A stretch of 64,000 bases of DNA from Candidatus Aenigmatarchaeota archaeon (GTDB lineage: Archaea > Aenigmatarchaeota > Aenigmatarchaeia > QMZP01 > QMZT01), in contig JAPLVC010000001.1 of assembly GCA_026397315.1 (NCBI GenBank), forward strand, positions 62,001 to 126,000. The letters are read 5' to 3'. Made by a program: the position numbers and the translations under genes. The notes beneath the pieces were generated by a model. It was given only the letters and a program-made list of their open reading frames with translations. It searched no databases and was not told the origin of the DNA. Within the stretch, counting starts at the first letter, position 1, and every line of letters starts with the position of its first letter. Below are positions 24,590 through 31,836 of this stretch, one piece after another.

Positions 24590-25002
24590 AAATTTACACT
24601 GACGGCGCTTCGCGCGGCAATCCCGGCCCGGGGGCAATCGCTTACATGATAGTGGATGAAAAAGGCGCTCTGATCGCGGAGCGTGCCGAATTCATAGGCG
24701 CGTGCACCAACAACATCGCCGAATACAAGGCCCTCATAGCCGGCCTCAAGGCCGCTGAAAAGCTCGCGCATGCAGGCGAGCTCACATGCATATCGGACAG
24801 CCAGCTGATGATAAGCCAGATGAAGGGGGAATACAAAGTCAAGAAAGGCCACCTCAAGGACCTGCACGACGAGGCGAAGGCGCTCGAGAAAAAATTCGCC
24901 AAAGTCGAATATGTCAATGTCAGGAGAACCGATCCTGTCATACAGAAAGCCGACAGGATGGTAAACTATGTTCTGGATTCGATGTCAAGATTCAGAAAAT
25001 GA
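24577..25002 (+). CDS. rnhA: Ribonuclease HI
   Basis: Cleaves RNA in RNA-DNA hybrids. The 141-residue enzyme has the catalytic acids Asp9 (YTDGASRGNPGPG), Glu49 (NNIAEYKAL) and Asp74 (ISDSQLM), with the last acid near the C-terminal RRTDPVIQKAD. The form is that of the short archaeal/bacterial RnhA group that lacks the basic protrusion. The start overlaps the upstream nuclease gene by 13 bases, and the 3' end overlaps the convergent dph6 by 18 bases. Confidence 0.9.
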   Translation: MEKIKIYTDGASRGNPGPGAIAYMIVDEKGALIAERAEFIGACTNNIAEYKALIAGLKAAEKLAHAGELTCISDSQLMISQMKGEYKVKKGHLKDLHDEAKALEKKFAKVEYVNVRRTDPVIQKADRMVNYVLDSMSRFRK

Positions 25003-25686
25003 TTTTTGCTTTTCGACCAGCTCTGCATTCTCGATTACGTATTCGCCTCTCGCGCCGTCCCATTCCTTGTGCGCGCGCAGTATCCTTATCTTCTTTTTGA
25101 ATATCGGCGCGTCAAGGACGAACGATTCGTACTCCCCGCCCTCGCCTCCCACGTGCACGCCGTATTTCTCGTGCAGCTTTTCCAGGTCTTTCAGCGCTTC
25201 TGCGTCGAGCCGCCTGCCGAGCCACTTCTCGGTCAGGCCTTCGGCCGCGACGGCCGTGAAAATGACGTCGAAGCCGAGCATCAGCAGTTCGCTCATGTAG
25301 TCCTTCATCGGCCTCTCCCAGTGGGGCGCGAACGATTCGAGGCCTATCTCCCTGCACACGTTGTCGATGCGTACGCGCTGGTAGCGGCTCGCGAGCGCGC
25401 CGGAAACGACGCCCTCTATCTCGGGCTTCAGCGACTTCAGTATTTCCTTCATCTCCTCGACTTCTTTCGTTTCTTCTCCGCTTACTTCCCTGAAGACTAT
25501 GGGGATGCCCATCGCCTCCGCGTGGAGTTTCGCCCAGCGCGCGTTGGGGTGGTGGAACATGTACGAGTCGCTCCTTGCCGGCACGAACGTGAGCAGCATC
25601 TTGACGTGCAGCCCCATGGCCAGCGCCTTGTATACCGCGAACGTCGAATCTTTAGCGCCGGAGAAAAGAACTGCTACGTTTTTCAT
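24985..25686 (-). CDS. dph6: Diphthine-ammonia ligase
   Basis: Final step of diphthamide synthesis on elongation factor 2: ATP-dependent amidation of diphthine. N-terminal PP-loop SGAKDS (residues 9-14), PNARW block, EGVVSGALASRYQR, and the GGEGGEYESFVLDAP segment are all typical of archaeal Dph6. Full length for the family. It lies downstream of the phosphoesterase gene on the same strand with 27 bases between. Confidence 0.9.
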   Translation of the reverse strand: MKNVAVLFSGAKDSTFAVYKALAMGLHVKMLLTFVPARSDSYMFHHPNARWAKLHAEAMGIPIVFREVSGEETKEVEEMKEILKSLKPEIEGVVSGALASRYQRVRIDNVCREIGLESFAPHWERPMKDYMSELLMLGFDVIFTAVAAEGLTEKWLGRRLDAEALKDLEKLHEKYGVHVGGEGGEYESFVLDAPIFKKKIRILRAHKEWDGARGEYVIENAELVEKQKSFSES

Positions 25687-25713
25687 ATTATCAATTATCT
25701 TTTCGCGGGAGAA

Positions 25714-26517
25714 TTAAAAAAGGTCTTTGAGCTCGCCGAGGAACGTGCCGTCGAGCATGTAGACTTTAGCCGTTCTTAATCTGGCCGAGCGCACGAGAAC
25801 GCCTATGCCGCTCTGCTCGTTCTTGTGCTCCCTTTCTATTTCCGGCATCGAGTAGTTCATGGATATTCCTCCTGAGAGTCGGTTGAACTTCGGCACCATT
25901 ATAAGCTCCGGCAGCTTTGACGGGAGATTTTTGTATTTTTTCGCTAGCTTCACCCTGTCCAGCTCCGCGCGTATCCACACCTGCTCGTAAAACCTGTGGC
26001 CGAGCTTGTCGCGGAACTCGATTTGCGGATGCTCGTGGCCCACGAAAACATAATCAGCCTTCAGGAATTTTTCATCGGGCCATGCGTGGCCATGCAGGAA
26101 AAAGAAGCCGTCCTTTGCGAAGCCTGCGCTGGGATGCAGACGCACGTTCTCTGGCAGGAAGTTCTTCAGGTCCGTATCATGGTTGCCTGTAGCTATGTCT
26201 ATCGAAGTTTTTCTGCCCAGCTCGGAGAGGAATTCCGGTATCTCGCGCAGCTCCTGTTTCGTCGAGCCGGGGACCTTGTGCTTCACGTCGCCTAGCATTA
26301 TAAGGTTCCTGGCGCCCGTCAGGCCTATGAGCTCCTTAATGGCCTTCAGCAGGCCCGGCGTGTTGGAAGGTATGCGTATGCCGGATTTGTAATAACCATA
26401 TTCGACGCCTATGTGAAGGTCCGCGATGACCAGCGTGTCGTTCACCAGCACTGCAGGCTGGCCTGTCACGAACTTTATCTCCTGCTTCTGCACGACCGGT
26501 GCTTTCCTCATGGCCAT
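25714..26517 (-). CDS. Archaeal calcineurin-like phosphoesterase
   Basis: A 267-residue metallophosphoesterase with DLHIG, LGDVKH, GNHD, LHGHAWP and GHEHP, the full metal-ligand set. The VIADLHIGVEYGYYKSGIRIPSN start is characteristic of a family often annotated as SbcD-related in archaea, whose substrate is unknown. There is no ATPase partner nearby, unlike the island's Mre11-like gene. Start at 26517 or the second Met two residues on. Confidence 0.85.
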   Translation of the reverse strand: MAMRKAPVVQKQEIKFVTGQPAVLVNDTLVIADLHIGVEYGYYKSGIRIPSNTPGLLKAIKELIGLTGARNLIMLGDVKHKVPGSTKQELREIPEFLSELGRKTSIDIATGNHDTDLKNFLPENVRLHPSAGFAKDGFFFLHGHAWPDEKFLKADYVFVGHEHPQIEFRDKLGHRFYEQVWIRAELDRVKLAKKYKNLPSKLPELIMVPKFNRLSGGISMNYSMPEIEREHKNEQSGIGVLVRSARLRTAKVYMLDGTFLGELKDLF

Positions 26518-26565
26518 GTGATTTATTTGCGGTTTGTTTTTAAAATCTGATTACAAGAATAAGGC

Positions 26566-27495
26566 ATGGACGAGCGACGGATGGAGAATGAAATCCGCGA
26601 AGAACAGAAGCGCCTCCGCGATGAGATAAAGGCGGACGAGAAAGAAGCGGACGACAGGCTTGACCAGATACTTTTCAAGAGGAAGATTGATTTCTGCCCG
26701 CGCTGCGGCAGCAAGATAACGTCGCGCGCGGACTGGGCAGGCAGGTGCATGCACGAAGGCTGCGTCGAGATGCTCTGCTCCTCATGCTGGTCTTCCGAAG
26801 ATAAACGCTACTGCAAGAAGCACGAGAAAGACGTCGTGACGAGAGAGGAAGCTACTGCCGACGATGCAAAGAATCTCACGCTCAATTACATGGACTTCGT
26901 ACAGGAGCGGCTGAAGAAGTTTCACCTCGATTGGAACCACGAGGGCTACATAAAGAAGGCGAAGGCCTTCCGCAAAAACAAGAGATACGGCGAGTTCGAG
27001 ATGCTCGTGTGCGAGAGGAAGTTCTTCTCCAAGAAGCCAAAGGTCAGGATTCTCGTGAGGCCGCTTGCAGAAGCCTACCAGAACGAGATTAACATGGTCA
27101 TAGAAAATTCCGAGGACAGCGAAATTTACACTGTCTTTGTTTTCCTGGGCGGCGAGCCGCGGCTTGGCATGAAGGCCGTAAGACTGGCGAACGATTTCTC
27201 GAACAAGAAAGCCTCGCTTTTCGTCATGGACATGGAGAGCGGCAGGCTTAATTTCAACGCATCTGAAAAATTGTCCGAGCGTTACTCGTTCTGGCTCGAT
27301 CCGTCGAAAGTGCCTGTGACGTTCGCCGGAATGCTGGCGAGCGTCGCCGAAAGCGTGTCCGGCAGGAAGATCGTCCATGCACTGGACTTCGGCAAGATGC
27401 TCGGCAAGCCGGAAGACGAAGCTGCCAATATGCTGCGAAAGAGCGGCCTGCTCGAGGAAGCGAAGGGCACGAATTCTTTCATCATGAAGGAGTAG
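26566..27495 (+). CDS. Zinc-binding protein of unknown function
   Basis: Starts with a very charged coiled-coil helix (residues 1-35), followed by a zinc-binding region with CPRCGSK, CMHEGC, CSSCW and CKKH (about 44-85). The larger C-terminal part (110-309) is alpha/beta with no match I recognise. Its middle has a beta-strand pattern ending in a helix (RKIVHALDFGKMLGKPEDE). It is divergent from the phosphoesterase gene and its 3' end is about 60 bases from tRNA-Ile. Function unknown. Confidence 0.75.
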   Translation: MDERRMENEIREEQKRLRDEIKADEKEADDRLDQILFKRKIDFCPRCGSKITSRADWAGRCMHEGCVEMLCSSCWSSEDKRYCKKHEKDVVTREEATADDAKNLTLNYMDFVQERLKKFHLDWNHEGYIKKAKAFRKNKRYGEFEMLVCERKFFSKKPKVRILVRPLAEAYQNEINMVIENSEDSEIYTVFVFLGGEPRLGMKAVRLANDFSNKKASLFVMDMESGRLNFNASEKLSERYSFWLDPSKVPVTFAGMLASVAESVSGRKIVHALDFGKMLGKPEDEAANMLRKSGLLEEAKGTNSFIMKE

Positions 27496-27557
27496 AGTCG
27501 CTGGCCCAGCGAAGGAAACTTATAAATTGCAGCGCTCTTTTATAGATATAAGTCAGG

Positions 27558-27673
27558 GGTCCCGTGGCTCAGCCTGGTTAGAGCGCCCGACTGATAAACT
27601 GCCAGCGTCATTCGAAATATCCGCTGGTGATTTCGATATCGGGAGGCCCTGGGTTCAAATCCCAGCGGGACCA
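27558..27673 (+). tRNA. tRNA-Ile (GAT) with intron
   Basis: Acceptor GGTCCCG pairs perfectly with CGGGACC, followed by discriminator A and no encoded CCA. The D arm is GCTC/GAGC, the anticodon stem CCCGA/TCGGG with loop CTGATAA (anticodon GAT, 27593-27595), and the T arm CTGGG-TTCAAAT-CCCAG. A 41-base intron (27597-27637) sits at the canonical 37/38 position and has its own helix (CCAGCG/CGCTGG), giving the bulge-helix-bulge substrate of archaeal splicing endonuclease. Confidence 0.93.
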
Positions 27674-27762
27674 TTAAAGCTTTTTGGGAAAAAGCTTTAG
27701 CAAAAAACGAGAAAAGAAAAACTGAAAACGGATGCTTTCGGAAAATATGTGGAGGTATGATT

Positions 27763-28455
27763 ATGCAGCATGGAGATTTCGTTGAAGTGGATTACGTGGG
27801 AAGGGTAAAGATCACGGGGGATATTTTCGACCTGACAAACGAAGAGGTCGCGAAAAAGGAGAAGATACACGACCCCAAGGCGCCGTACGGGCCCGCGCTG
27901 ATAATCGTCGGCTCGCAGATGACCGTGCACGGCGTCATGAAGGAGCTGGAGCAGATGAACATCGGCGAGGAGCGCACGTTCGACGTGCTGCCGCAGGAGG
28001 CGTTCGGCCAGAGGGACGTGAGACTCATCAAGATACTGCCCACCTCGAAGTTCATAGAGAACAAAATCAATCCCGTGCCTGGAGAGTATTTCGACATCGA
28101 CGGCACGCAGGCGAAGATACAGAGCGTTTCCGGCGGGCGCGTGCGCGTCGACTTCAACAACCCGCTTGCAGGCAAGGCTCTCACATACGACCTGAAGGTC
28201 GTCAGGAAAATCGAAGACGATAAGGAAAAAATCGAAAAGCTGCTGAAGTACTACAGGGTCGACTACACGCACGTCGTCATCAAGGGCAAGGAAGCGGAGA
28301 TAAAAACCAAGAAGCCCGTCAACCAGATGCTCAGGAAGTTCATCGGCGACATCGTCACGAAATGGATAAAGGCCGTCGAGAAAGTTGAATACGTTTCCGA
28401 AGAGGACAAGAAAACGGAAGAAAAAAGCGAAAGCCAGGACGCGAAGAAGGAATGA
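27763..28455 (+). CDS. FKBP-type peptidyl-prolyl isomerase (SlyD-like)
   Basis: Cytoplasmic folding helper that isomerises proline bonds. The N-terminal FKBP fold is interrupted by the insert-in-flap domain (strands around EEAFGQRDVRLIK to VRVDFNNPLAGKALTYDLKV), as in SlyD and archaeal long FKBPs. A further C-terminal domain of about 80 residues ends in a charged tail. NPLAGK is the family signature. The ATG at 27763 is chosen because GGAGGT ends 6 bases before it; the track's ATG at 27757 is directly against that site. Confidence 0.87.
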   Translation: MQHGDFVEVDYVGRVKITGDIFDLTNEEVAKKEKIHDPKAPYGPALIIVGSQMTVHGVMKELEQMNIGEERTFDVLPQEAFGQRDVRLIKILPTSKFIENKINPVPGEYFDIDGTQAKIQSVSGGRVRVDFNNPLAGKALTYDLKVVRKIEDDKEKIEKLLKYYRVDYTHVVIKGKEAEIKTKKPVNQMLRKFIGDIVTKWIKAVEKVEYVSEEDKKTEEKSESQDAKKE

Positions 28456-28515
28456 CGTTTTTGCGCAATAAAATTCCGCAACTCTTGCCGCTTTTTCAAA
28501 GGCTGGAGTAAATAA

Positions 28516-28590
28516 AATTTAAATAGTTTATTCCCATTATTTTCTTATGAATATTGTTGAACTGATAATTATTCGAGTTTAATGGAGGGG
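28516..28590 (+). promoter_or_regulatory. ftsZ promoter and leader with an 11-codon ORF
   Basis: TATA-like TTTAAATA at 28518-28525 predicts a start of transcription near 28545. An ATG at 28547 opens an 11-codon ORF (MNIVELIIIRV) ending in TAA at 28580-28582, right at the GGAGGGG ribosome site of ftsZ. The short ORF would be almost leaderless and could tune ftsZ translation. This is a prediction from spacing only. Confidence 0.5.
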
Positions 28591-28596
28591 TTTTGT

Positions 28597-29706
28597 ATGG
28601 GCGTAAGAAGTGTTGATGCTAAGGACGTAATAAAGGAAAGGGAGAGGAAACCGCATCCAGAGGTCGACGAGGAACTCAGGAAGATTCTCGAGTCCAAGAG
28701 GGCCGAGATCAAGGTCATCGGCGTCGGCGGCGCGGGAGGCAACACGATTTCCCGCATGGTGCAGGTAGGCATCATCGGCGCGGAGATGCTGGCCATGAAC
28801 ACTGACGCCCAGGACCTGCTTTACACTGATGCTGACACCAAGGTTCTCATCGGCAGGGAGCTTACCGGCGGCCTTGGATCGGGCGCTGACCCGAAGACGG
28901 GCGCGGAAGCCGCAAAAGAATCGAAGGAAGACATTAAGAAGGCGGTTGAAGGCGCAGACCTCGTATTCGTCACGTGCGGCCTTGGAGGCGGCACTGGAAC
29001 TGGAGCCGCACCCGTGATTGCGGACATCGCCAAGAAGAACGGCGCGCTTACGGTCGGCGTCGTAACGCTGCCTTTCACCATGGAAGGCAGGCAGAGAGCG
29101 AGGAACGCTCAGGAAGGCCTTGAAAACCTTCAGGCTGTTGCCGACACGATAATAATCATACCCAACGACAAGTTGCTGGAAATAGTCCCGGACGTCTCGA
29201 TAACGACCGCGTTCAAAGTCGCGGACGAGATTCTGGTAAACGCCGTGAAAGGCGTGACTGAGCTTGTCACGAAACCCGGTCTTGTAAACCTTGACTTCGC
29301 AGACGTGCGCGCTGTCATGGGCGCTGGCGGAGTAGCGATGATAGGCATGGGCGAGAGCGACACGGACAACCGAGCTATCGAATCGGTAGAGAAGTCGCTG
29401 AACAACCCGCTGCTGGATGTCGATATTGAAGGCGCGACGGGCGCCCTGATAAATGTCTGCGGCGGCGAGGACATCACGATAAAGGAATGCCAGGAGATTG
29501 TCGAGGCCGTCACGACTAAGCTTAACCCGGACGCCAAGATAATCTGGGGAGCGCAGATAGTCAAGGAGCTTGGCGACACCATCAGGTCGATGCTGATAAT
29601 CACGGGAGTGAAGACTCCGCATCTTTACGGCCCTTCGGAGAAGAAGATAACCAACGCCAAGCAGAAGGAAATAGAAAGGGTCCTGGGCATAGACTTCGTC
29701 GAGTAA
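28597..29706 (+). CDS. ftsZ: Cell division protein FtsZ
   Basis: Tubulin-like GTPase that forms the division ring. The G-box GLGGGTGTGAAPV, the GVGGAGGN N-terminal loop, the T7 loop LDFADVRAVM and the C-terminal subdomain ending in MLIITG are all intact. I take the ATG at 28597, which follows GGAGGGG with good spacing, rather than the track's 28582 that lies in the ribosome site. No SepF-binding tail is obvious at the C-terminus. It stands just ahead of secE-spt5-L11, a common archaeal neighbourhood. It is also the natural reference for the FtsZ-like half gene at 16479. Confidence 0.95.
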   Translation: MGVRSVDAKDVIKERERKPHPEVDEELRKILESKRAEIKVIGVGGAGGNTISRMVQVGIIGAEMLAMNTDAQDLLYTDADTKVLIGRELTGGLGSGADPKTGAEAAKESKEDIKKAVEGADLVFVTCGLGGGTGTGAAPVIADIAKKNGALTVGVVTLPFTMEGRQRARNAQEGLENLQAVADTIIIIPNDKLLEIVPDVSITTAFKVADEILVNAVKGVTELVTKPGLVNLDFADVRAVMGAGGVAMIGMGESDTDNRAIESVEKSLNNPLLDVDIEGATGALINVCGGEDITIKECQEIVEAVTTKLNPDAKIIWGAQIVKELGDTIRSMLIITGVKTPHLYGPSEKKITNAKQKEIERVLGIDFVE

Positions 29707-29723
29707 AGCAGGTCTTTAGCCCT

Positions 29724-29755
29724 TGGTTTTTTTCCCTTTTCCAAACCTTTTTAAA
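29724..29755 (+). terminator. Oligo-T terminator after ftsZ
   Basis: Three T-rich runs (GGTTTTTTTCCC, CTTTTCC and CCTTTTTAAA) follow the ftsZ stop within 50 bases. Such poly-T clusters terminate archaeal transcription. The secE promoter region follows directly. Confidence 0.5.
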
Positions 29756-29803
29756 GCAGTTATTTAAACAGATATCCTATATAATACAGAATAAGGTATC
29801 TAC

Positions 29804-29989
29804 ATGAAGTTCAAGGAAACCATTGAAAACTGGAAGAGAGTGCTGCAGGTGGCGAGGAAGCCGGACAAATTTGAATTTACCTCGACCAGCAAGATATGCG
29901 CCATAGGCCTTGTGCTCATAGGCGTGATAGGATTCGTGATATTCATGGGTTCTGTGCTGGCATGTTCGTTCGGAGGTTTTTGCTTATGA
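29804..29989 (+). CDS. secE: Preprotein translocase subunit SecE (Sec61 gamma)
   Basis: A 61-residue single-span subunit that clamps the SecY channel. An amphipathic N-terminal helix (KFKETIENWKRVLQVARKPDKFEF) leads into one membrane helix (AIGLVLIGVIGFVIFMGSV). The stop overlaps the spt5 start as ATGA, the standard archaeal arrangement. Confidence 0.88.
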   Translation: MKFKETIENWKRVLQVARKPDKFEFTSTSKICAIGLVLIGVIGFVIFMGSVLACSFGGFCL

Positions 29990-30528
29990 CCATATATACG
30001 GTAAGGACAACCGCGGGAAGAGAACTCATAGTAATAGACATGATAAACAACAGGGTGCGCGCGGACAACCTCAGGGTCAAGAGCATTTCTCATCCCGGCG
30101 AACTCAAGGGCTACGTTTTCATCGAGGGTCCGGAGGGCGACGTAAGGAAATCCGTCCAGGGAGTCATGCACATAAAGGGCTTCATAGAGAAGCCTGTCAC
30201 GCTGCCTGAAATCCAGCAGTTCTTCGAAACCAAGAATGTCAAGATAACCGTTAGCGAAGGCGATATTGTCGAGATTGTTGGCGGCCCGTTCAAGGGCGAG
30301 AAAGGCAGGGTCCAGAGAATCGACAAGGTAAAAGACGAAGTGACGGTCGAGCTTCTGGAGGCGAGCATTCCCATACCGGTCACGATTTCGGTAGAGCTGC
30401 TTAAGCTCATCAAGAGGGACAAGCCCGCACCCGAGGAGCAGGCCAAGCCAACGCAGCGCGAGCAAGAGGAGAAAAAGGAGCGCGCTTACAACCCGTTCGA
30501 GGACGAACCGAGCGAGCCGAAGGATTAA
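29986..30528 (+). CDS. spt5: Transcription elongation factor Spt5
   Basis: Universal elongation factor: an N-terminal NGN domain (TIYTVRTTAGRELIVIDMI) that bridges the polymerase clamp, and a KOW domain with EGDIVEIVGGPFKGEKGRV. Partner Spt4 is encoded at 52402. I start at the ATG of the ATGA overlap with secE; the track's start at 29896 would swallow half of secE. The C-terminus has a charged tail (EEQAKPTQREQEEKKER) beyond the usual KOW end. Confidence 0.92.
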   Translation: MTIYTVRTTAGRELIVIDMINNRVRADNLRVKSISHPGELKGYVFIEGPEGDVRKSVQGVMHIKGFIEKPVTLPEIQQFFETKNVKITVSEGDIVEIVGGPFKGEKGRVQRIDKVKDEVTVELLEASIPIPVTISVELLKLIKRDKPAPEEQAKPTQREQEEKKERAYNPFEDEPSEPKD

Positions 30529-30560
30529 TATTTAAATTTATGTGAACAATAAGGATGATT

Positions 30561-31169
30561 ATGCCGACGGAAAAGATAAGCGTCATGGTTGAAGGTGGAA
30601 AGGCGACGGCAGCGCCGCCGCTAGGACCAGCCCTTGGACCGCTCGGAGTCCCGATAAAGAAAATCATAGACGAGATAAACAACAAGACCAAGGGCCTTGC
30701 GGGCATGCAGGTCCCCGTTACTGTCATAATTGACAAAGCCACCAAGAATTTCGAGATAAAGGTCGGCACGCCGCCGGTCAGCGCGCTCATAAAGAAAGAG
30801 CTCGGCCTCGAAAAAGGATGCAGCGAATCCGGCAAGGTAAGGGCTGGCGACCTTACGGATGAGCAGGTCAGGAAAATCGCGCTCGCGAAATTCGGCTCCG
30901 ACGCTCCGCGTTATTACAACATGATCATCGGTTCTGCAAGAAGCATGGGCGTAACAGTGGGCAAAGGCCCGCTTTCCGAAGCTGAAGCGAAGGAATTAAA
31001 GAACGCCATGAAAAGAGCCGCAGAAGCGAAGCTTGGCGCAGCGGCGCCGGCAGCGGCAGCACCAGGCGCAGAAGGCGCTCCAGCTGCGGCGGCGCCAGTA
31101 GCGGCCGAACCCAAGAAAGAGGAAAAGAAAAAGGAAGAGAAGAAGAGAAAGGTCATGAGAGGCAAGTAA
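30561..31169 (+). CDS. rpl11: Ribosomal protein L11 with long Ala/Lys tail
   Basis: Large-subunit stalk-base protein. KISVMVEGGKATAAPPLGPALGPLGV is the classical N-terminus, and the rRNA-binding C-domain follows (YYNMIIGSARSMGVTV). After about residue 158 an Ala/Pro-rich stretch and a KKEEKKKEEKK run are appended, resembling the hinge and tail of archaeal L12/P0. The usual L1-L10-L12 genes do not follow. A TATA element at 30529-30538 suggests near-leaderless initiation at the ATG 30561. Confidence 0.92.
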   Translation: MPTEKISVMVEGGKATAAPPLGPALGPLGVPIKKIIDEINNKTKGLAGMQVPVTVIIDKATKNFEIKVGTPPVSALIKKELGLEKGCSESGKVRAGDLTDEQVRKIALAKFGSDAPRYYNMIIGSARSMGVTVGKGPLSEAEAKELKNAMKRAAEAKLGAAAPAAAAPGAEGAPAAAAPVAAEPKKEEKKKEEKKRKVMRGK

Positions 31170-31246
31170 GCTTCCCTTCCGCTTTTTACTTTATTTTCAA
31201 AATTTTCTTTTCCAGCTTGTTTTTCAGGTTACATTACTTTTCAGAA

Positions 31247-31765
31247 CTAGTAGTCGGTCATCTCTATCTTTTCAGCGAGGCCTTTCTTTACGAGGAGATC
31301 AGCATTAGGAGCAGGGATTGTCGCTATGTCGCCTTTACTGAAGGGACCGTATGCCTTCATGTTCATGCCCACGAACTTCGGCACGCCGTCCAGAAGCGTG
31401 ACCAGCACGAGGTTCTCGTCCTTCTTCTCCATCCTGCCCTCGCGCATCTTCTGGAACTCGTTGATGCACTCGACGACGCGCTCGAAGAACTTTCGCTCTT
31501 CATCGCTCATGTGCTCCGGCACGACGCCGGACTCGATGAAGCCGTGCGCGGAGTTGAGCATTTTCCTCTCGCGCCTCTCGAATATCGTCTTAAGCCTGCG
31601 CTTGACCGCGTCAAACGCCCATTTTTCGCTCTCGTCCCTCGCCATTTTCTCCTTCTTTTCCACGTAGGCGCGGACCTCGTCGAAAAAGCCGTCCGGCAGC
31701 TTTGACAATCCCGCTGTATTCCGCTCTTCTTCAGCGATTTTCCTGATAGTCTCGTCGGTGAGCAT
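31247..31765 (-). CDS. gins51: GINS complex subunit (Gins51 type)
   Basis: Replication factor that joins MCM and Cdc45/GAN in the archaeal helicase complex. The helical A domain is N-terminal (LPDGFFDEVRAYVEKKEK, ERRERKMLNSA), followed by the small beta B domain (VPKFVGMNMKAYGPFSKGDIATIPAPNADLL). That order defines the Gins51 type. Length of 172 is normal. It is on the opposite strand between L11 and aIF5B, ends 78 bases after the L11 stop and has its own AT-rich promoter. Confidence 0.85.
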   Translation of the reverse strand: MLTDETIRKIAEEERNTAGLSKLPDGFFDEVRAYVEKKEKMARDESEKWAFDAVKRRLKTIFERRERKMLNSAHGFIESGVVPEHMSDEERKFFERVVECINEFQKMREGRMEKKDENLVLVTLLDGVPKFVGMNMKAYGPFSKGDIATIPAPNADLLVKKGLAEKIEMTDY

Positions 31766-31836
31766 GATTAATGGTTAAAAGAAGGAAATATAAATTGTTT
31801 TATTTATAGCAATATCATACATAGTAAGTGATTCCT

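Noticed and set aside
25006-25779. 257-residue plus-strand ORF
   Set aside because: Antisense of dph6 and the start of the phosphoesterase; no family-like sequence.
28579-29622. 347-residue minus-strand ORF
   Set aside because: Antisense of ftsZ; the plus frame carries all FtsZ motifs.
29896-29985. Upstream extension of spt5
   Set aside because: Lies inside secE; the ATGA overlap at 29986 gives the family N-terminus.
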